In this document: one piece after another, positions 8,332-10,864 of the stretch
How positions within the stretch are numbered: the first letter of the stretch is position 1
Layout of the letters: the number at the start of each line of letters is the position of its first letter
Source: DASZPL01 sp035550315
GTDB lineage: Bacteria > Actinomycetota > Actinomycetes > JAFAQI01
DNA length: 10,864 nucleotides
NCBI GenBank assembly: GCA_035550315.1
Contig: DASZPL010000169.1
Span: 1 to 10,864 of the forward strand
Direction of reading: 5' to 3'
The notes under the pieces: generated by a model
Database searches by the model: none
What the model was told of the DNA's origin: nothing
The model's input: only the letters and a program-made list of their open reading frames with translations
Translations under genes and position numbers: made by a program

Positions 8332-10617
8332 GTGACAATTCGCCTCGTCGCCGGCCTCGTCGTCACGGCAGCCGCCGCAGCGGTCGCGCTCTATCGGCTG
8401 CAGTGGCTGGGCCGGCTGGTGCTGGCCGGCGCGCCGATCCCGCCGGAGCGCCGGCCGAACGTGCTCGGCGCGATCCGCGCCCAGATGGTCGACGTGTTCG
8501 CGCAGCGCAAGCTGTTCAAGGTTCGGCTCGCCGGGACGATGCACGCGATGACGTTCTGGGGCTTCGTCGTCCTGCTGCTCACCATCATCGAGGCGTACGG
8601 CGCGCTGTTCCAGCGCGACTTCGCGATCCCGGGCATCGGGCGCAGCCGGGCGCTCGGCCTGATCGAGGACATCTTCGCGACCGCGGTGTTCACCGCGATC
8701 ATCGTGTTCACAATCATCCGGCTGGTGCGATCGCCGCATCGGCTCGGCCGGCGGTCGCGGTTCTACGGCTCACACGTCGACCAGGCGTTCATCGTGCTCG
8801 GGCTGATCTTCCTGGTGATCGCGACGCTGGTGCTCTACCGCGGCGCGCAGCTGTCCAACGGCTACTTCCCGTACCAACACGACGGCTGGTGGCCGTTCGC
8901 CTCCAAGGCGATCAGCTACATCACGCCCAACTCGATGGCGTTCGAGAGCGCCTTCGTGGTCGCGCAAATCGCGGTCGTCATCTGGTTCGGCGTGTTTTTG
9001 CTCTACGGCAAGCACATGCACATCATCACGGCGCCGCTTAACGCGTCGCTGAAGCGGCAGCCGAAGGCGCTCGGCGCCCTCGGCACCACTCCGGACCTCG
9101 AGAAGCTGATGGAGGACGAGGACGCCGTACTCGGCGTCGGCACCATCGAGCACCTCCACCAGCAGCAACTGCTGCAGACGCTGGCCTGCACCGAGTGCGG
9201 CCGCTGCCAGGCGCAGTGCCCGGCGTGGAACACCGGCAAGCCGCTGAACCCGAAGCTCGTCATCACGGCGCTGCGCGACCACATGTTCAGCCAGGCCGAC
9301 CGGCTGATCGGCGCCCAAAAGGCCGGCGCCGGTTCGCTCGACCAGGAAGACCGGGCGGCGGGTGGGGGGCAGCGGGAGGCAATTTCGCTGGTGCCCGACG
9401 TGATCGACCCCGACGTGCTGTGGTCGTGCACCACCTGCGGCGCGTGCGTCGAGGAGTGCCCGGTCGACATCGAGCATGTCGACGCGATCGTCGACATGCG
9501 CCGCTACCAGGTGCTGATGGAGTCCAGCTTCCCGACCGAGGGCGGCACGATGCTGCGCAACGTCGAGAACCAGGGCAACCCATGGGGACTTCGCGCCGAC
9601 ATGCGGCTGGAGTGGACCGAGGGCGTCGACTTCGAGGTCCCGGTCATCACGGACAAGATCCCGGACGACGTCGAGTGGCTCTACTGGGTCGGCTGCGCCG
9701 GCGGCCTGGACGACCGCGCCCGCCGCTCCACGCAGGCGATCGCCCGGTTGCTGCACCACGCTGGCGTGAAGTTCGCCATCCTCGGTCCGGCCGAGGCGTG
9801 CACCGGCGACCCGGCGCGCCGGATGGGCAACGAGTACCTCTGGCAGGAGATGGCGAAGGCCAACATCGAGACCCTCGATGGCGCCGGCGTGAAGAAGATC
9901 ATCGCGTCCTGCCCGCACTGCTTCAACACGATCGGCAACGAGTACCCCGGGCTCGGCGGCAACTACGAGGTGGTGCACCACTCGCAGCTGCTCGGCCGGC
10001 TGGTCGCCGAGGGCACGCTGTCACCGCAGGACCCGATCGTCGCGAAGCTGACCTACCACGACCCCTGCTACCTCGGCCGGCACAACGACGTGTACGACGC
10101 ACCTCGCACGGTGCTCGACGCCGTACCCGGGCTGGAGCGCGTCGAGATGCACCGGCACGGCCGCCGCGGCTTCTGCTGCGGCGCGGGCGGCGCGCGGATG
10201 TGGATGGAGGAGCGGATCGGCAAGCGGGTCAACGTCGAGCGCACCGACGAAGCGCTGGGCACCGGCGCCGAGATCGTCGCGACATCGTGCCCGTACTGCC
10301 TAATCATGCTCGACGACGCGGTGACCGCGAAGCAGGCCGAGGGCGGCGCCAACGGCGTCAAGGTGATCGACATCGCGCAGGTGCTCGCCGACTCGATCGG
10401 CCTGCGCCGCGAACCCGCGACGGTCGGCGCACCGGCGGCGGCAGCCGACGCCCCCGACGCGAGTGCGGGCGCCCCGAGCGAAGGCCCGGCCGCCCCGGCG
10501 CAGCCGCTCGAGTCGTCGACCACGACGGAGCCCGGCCCGACCGTCGACCCGTCCGACCGCCGGCCGGGCAGCGAAGAGACCGTGGTCGACCCCGGTAGCG
10601 ACAACGCGAGCGACTGA
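8332..10617 (+). CDS. etfD: EtfD-type membrane ETF:quinone oxidoreductase
   Basis: This 761-residue membrane iron-sulfur protein matches the family of M. tuberculosis Rv0338c, named EtfD, and Bacillus FadF/YwjF. These pass electrons from acyl-CoA dehydrogenases, via EtfAB, to the respiratory quinone pool. The N-terminal part has about five membrane helices (near 4-21, 67-90, 110-132, 150-169, 205-226) with candidate haem-b histidines H71, H148, H228 and H230. Two 4Fe-4S motifs follow: C286/C289/C292/C296P and C366/C369/C372/C376P. Two cysteine-rich CCG-type domains of the HdrB/HdrD and GlpC kind come next: C455, C490 (EACTGDPARR) and C527PHC530, then C579, C615-C616G and C653PYC656. The last 70 residues are Ala/Pro/Asp/Glu-rich and probably disordered. 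The GTG start has a leaderless promoter. It is divergent from dnaK; etfAB are not in the window. The name rests on domain order, so a different electron donor is possible. Confidence 0.85.
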   Translation: MTIRLVAGLVVTAAAAAVALYRLQWLGRLVLAGAPIPPERRPNVLGAIRAQMVDVFAQRKLFKVRLAGTMHAMTFWGFVVLLLTIIEAYGALFQRDFAIPGIGRSRALGLIEDIFATAVFTAIIVFTIIRLVRSPHRLGRRSRFYGSHVDQAFIVLGLIFLVIATLVLYRGAQLSNGYFPYQHDGWWPFASKAISYITPNSMAFESAFVVAQIAVVIWFGVFLLYGKHMHIITAPLNASLKRQPKALGALGTTPDLEKLMEDEDAVLGVGTIEHLHQQQLLQTLACTECGRCQAQCPAWNTGKPLNPKLVITALRDHMFSQADRLIGAQKAGAGSLDQEDRAAGGGQREAISLVPDVIDPDVLWSCTTCGACVEECPVDIEHVDAIVDMRRYQVLMESSFPTEGGTMLRNVENQGNPWGLRADMRLEWTEGVDFEVPVITDKIPDDVEWLYWVGCAGGLDDRARRSTQAIARLLHHAGVKFAILGPAEACTGDPARRMGNEYLWQEMAKANIETLDGAGVKKIIASCPHCFNTIGNEYPGLGGNYEVVHHSQLLGRLVAEGTLSPQDPIVAKLTYHDPCYLGRHNDVYDAPRTVLDAVPGLERVEMHRHGRRGFCCGAGGARMWMEERIGKRVNVERTDEALGTGAEIVATSCPYCLIMLDDAVTAKQAEGGANGVKVIDIAQVLADSIGLRREPATVGAPAAAADAPDASAGAPSEGPAAPAQPLESSTTTEPGPTVDPSDRRPGSEETVVDPGSDNASD

Positions 10618-10668
10618 CCAAGATCATCGCCGCCTGACGTGGCTCTAGCACCGTCAAATGGCGATGGC

Positions 10669-10686
10669 GCCTGGCTCTAGCCAGGC
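10669..10686. terminator. Short hairpin after etfD, possible terminator
   Basis: GCCTGGC and GCCAGGC form a perfect 7-bp stem with loop TCTA, 51 nt after the etfD stop and before the tRNA gene. No T-run follows, so it would be a U-less terminator. The loop region belongs to a 10-nt direct repeat TGGCTCTAGC (10640-10649 and 10672-10681). Confidence 0.4.
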
Positions 10687-10713
10687 CAGCCCGCCACCAT
10701 CTTCAGTGACGGC

Positions 10714-10719
10714 TATTCT
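10714..10719 (+). promoter_or_regulatory. Candidate -10 box of the tRNA-Gly gene
   Basis: TATTCT fits TANNNT and lies 29 nt before the mature tRNA 5' end, a usual distance for a pre-tRNA leader. No clear -35 hexamer is seen 16-18 nt upstream, so support is only positional. Confidence 0.3.
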
Positions 10720-10748
10720 CGGGCCGGCGCCCGGCGCTGCCGGGTCGC

Positions 10749-10822
10749 GCGGGTGTAGTTCAGTGGTAGAACATCAGCTTCCCAAGCTGACAATGCGGGT
10801 TCGATTCCCGTCACCCGCTCCA
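10749..10822 (+). tRNA. tRNA-Gly, anticodon CCC
   Basis: The cloverleaf is complete. The acceptor stem GCGGGTG pairs with CACCCGC (10812-10818), the D arm contains GTTCAGTGGTAGAAC, and the anticodon stem TCAGC/GCTGA encloses the loop TTCCCAA with anticodon CCC at 10781-10783. The T arm is CGGGT-TCGATTC-CCG-type. The discriminator is T and CCA is encoded (10820-10822). This isoacceptor reads GGG glycine codons. The gene follows etfD in the same direction but probably has its own promoter. Confidence 0.96.
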
Positions 10823-10864
10823 AGTGTCTGCGCAGGTCAGCACCTGTGCCGGTGCGGGCAATGT

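Noticed and set aside
10802..10864. tRNA 3' end as an attachment site for an integrated element
   Set aside because: tRNA-Gly genes can serve as integration sites, but only 42 bases follow it here and they show no integrase, repeat of the tRNA end or other sign.

Overview
The window is chromosomal DNA from a high-GC actinobacterium. The evidence is strong G/C bias at third codon positions, frequent GTG starts, an HspR-type repressor inside the dnaK operon, an EtfD-type membrane iron-sulfur oxidoreductase like M. tuberculosis Rv0338c, and start codons that sit directly behind TANNNT -10 boxes as in leaderless genes. I cannot name the genus. All large genes look intact. I see no phage, transposase, CRISPR or defence genes.

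Layout: pyrE (134-670, minus) ends a minus-strand segment at the left edge. A divergent DedA/VTT-like membrane protein (700-1440, plus) follows. Its 3' end runs into a three-copy palindromic repeat (about 1401-1483), which fills most of the convergent gap before the stop of clpB. From 8145 down to 1499 on the minus strand lies one compact chaperone operon: dnaK, grpE, dnaJ, hspR, clpB. Junctions are a 4-bp overlap, a 19-bp gap, an 8-bp overlap and a 10-bp gap. The 186-bp gap upstream of dnaK carries a HAIR-like HspR operator (8242-8266) next to a seven-A tract, and a second related palindrome (8191-8218). The divergent gene etfD (8332-10617, plus) has a promoter that predicts a leaderless mRNA. 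A tRNA-Gly(CCC) gene (10749-10822) closes the window.

How the parts work together: DnaK, DnaJ and GrpE form the Hsp70 folding cycle, and ClpB pulls apart aggregates handed over by DnaK. HspR, with DnaK as co-repressor in studied actinobacteria, would shut off the whole set through the operator upstream of dnaK. Because clpB follows hspR by 10 bp and has no visible operator of its own, the complete disaggregation machine appears to be one autoregulated unit. EtfD would pass electrons from acyl-CoA dehydrogenases, via electron-transfer flavoprotein, to the membrane quinone pool. PyrE makes OMP in pyrimidine synthesis.

Most of the window is conserved housekeeping DNA. The least ordinary elements are the palindromic repeat that forms the C-terminus and stop codon of the DedA-like gene, the second HspR-like box with altered spacing, and the DedA-like protein that lacks the family's key charged residues.
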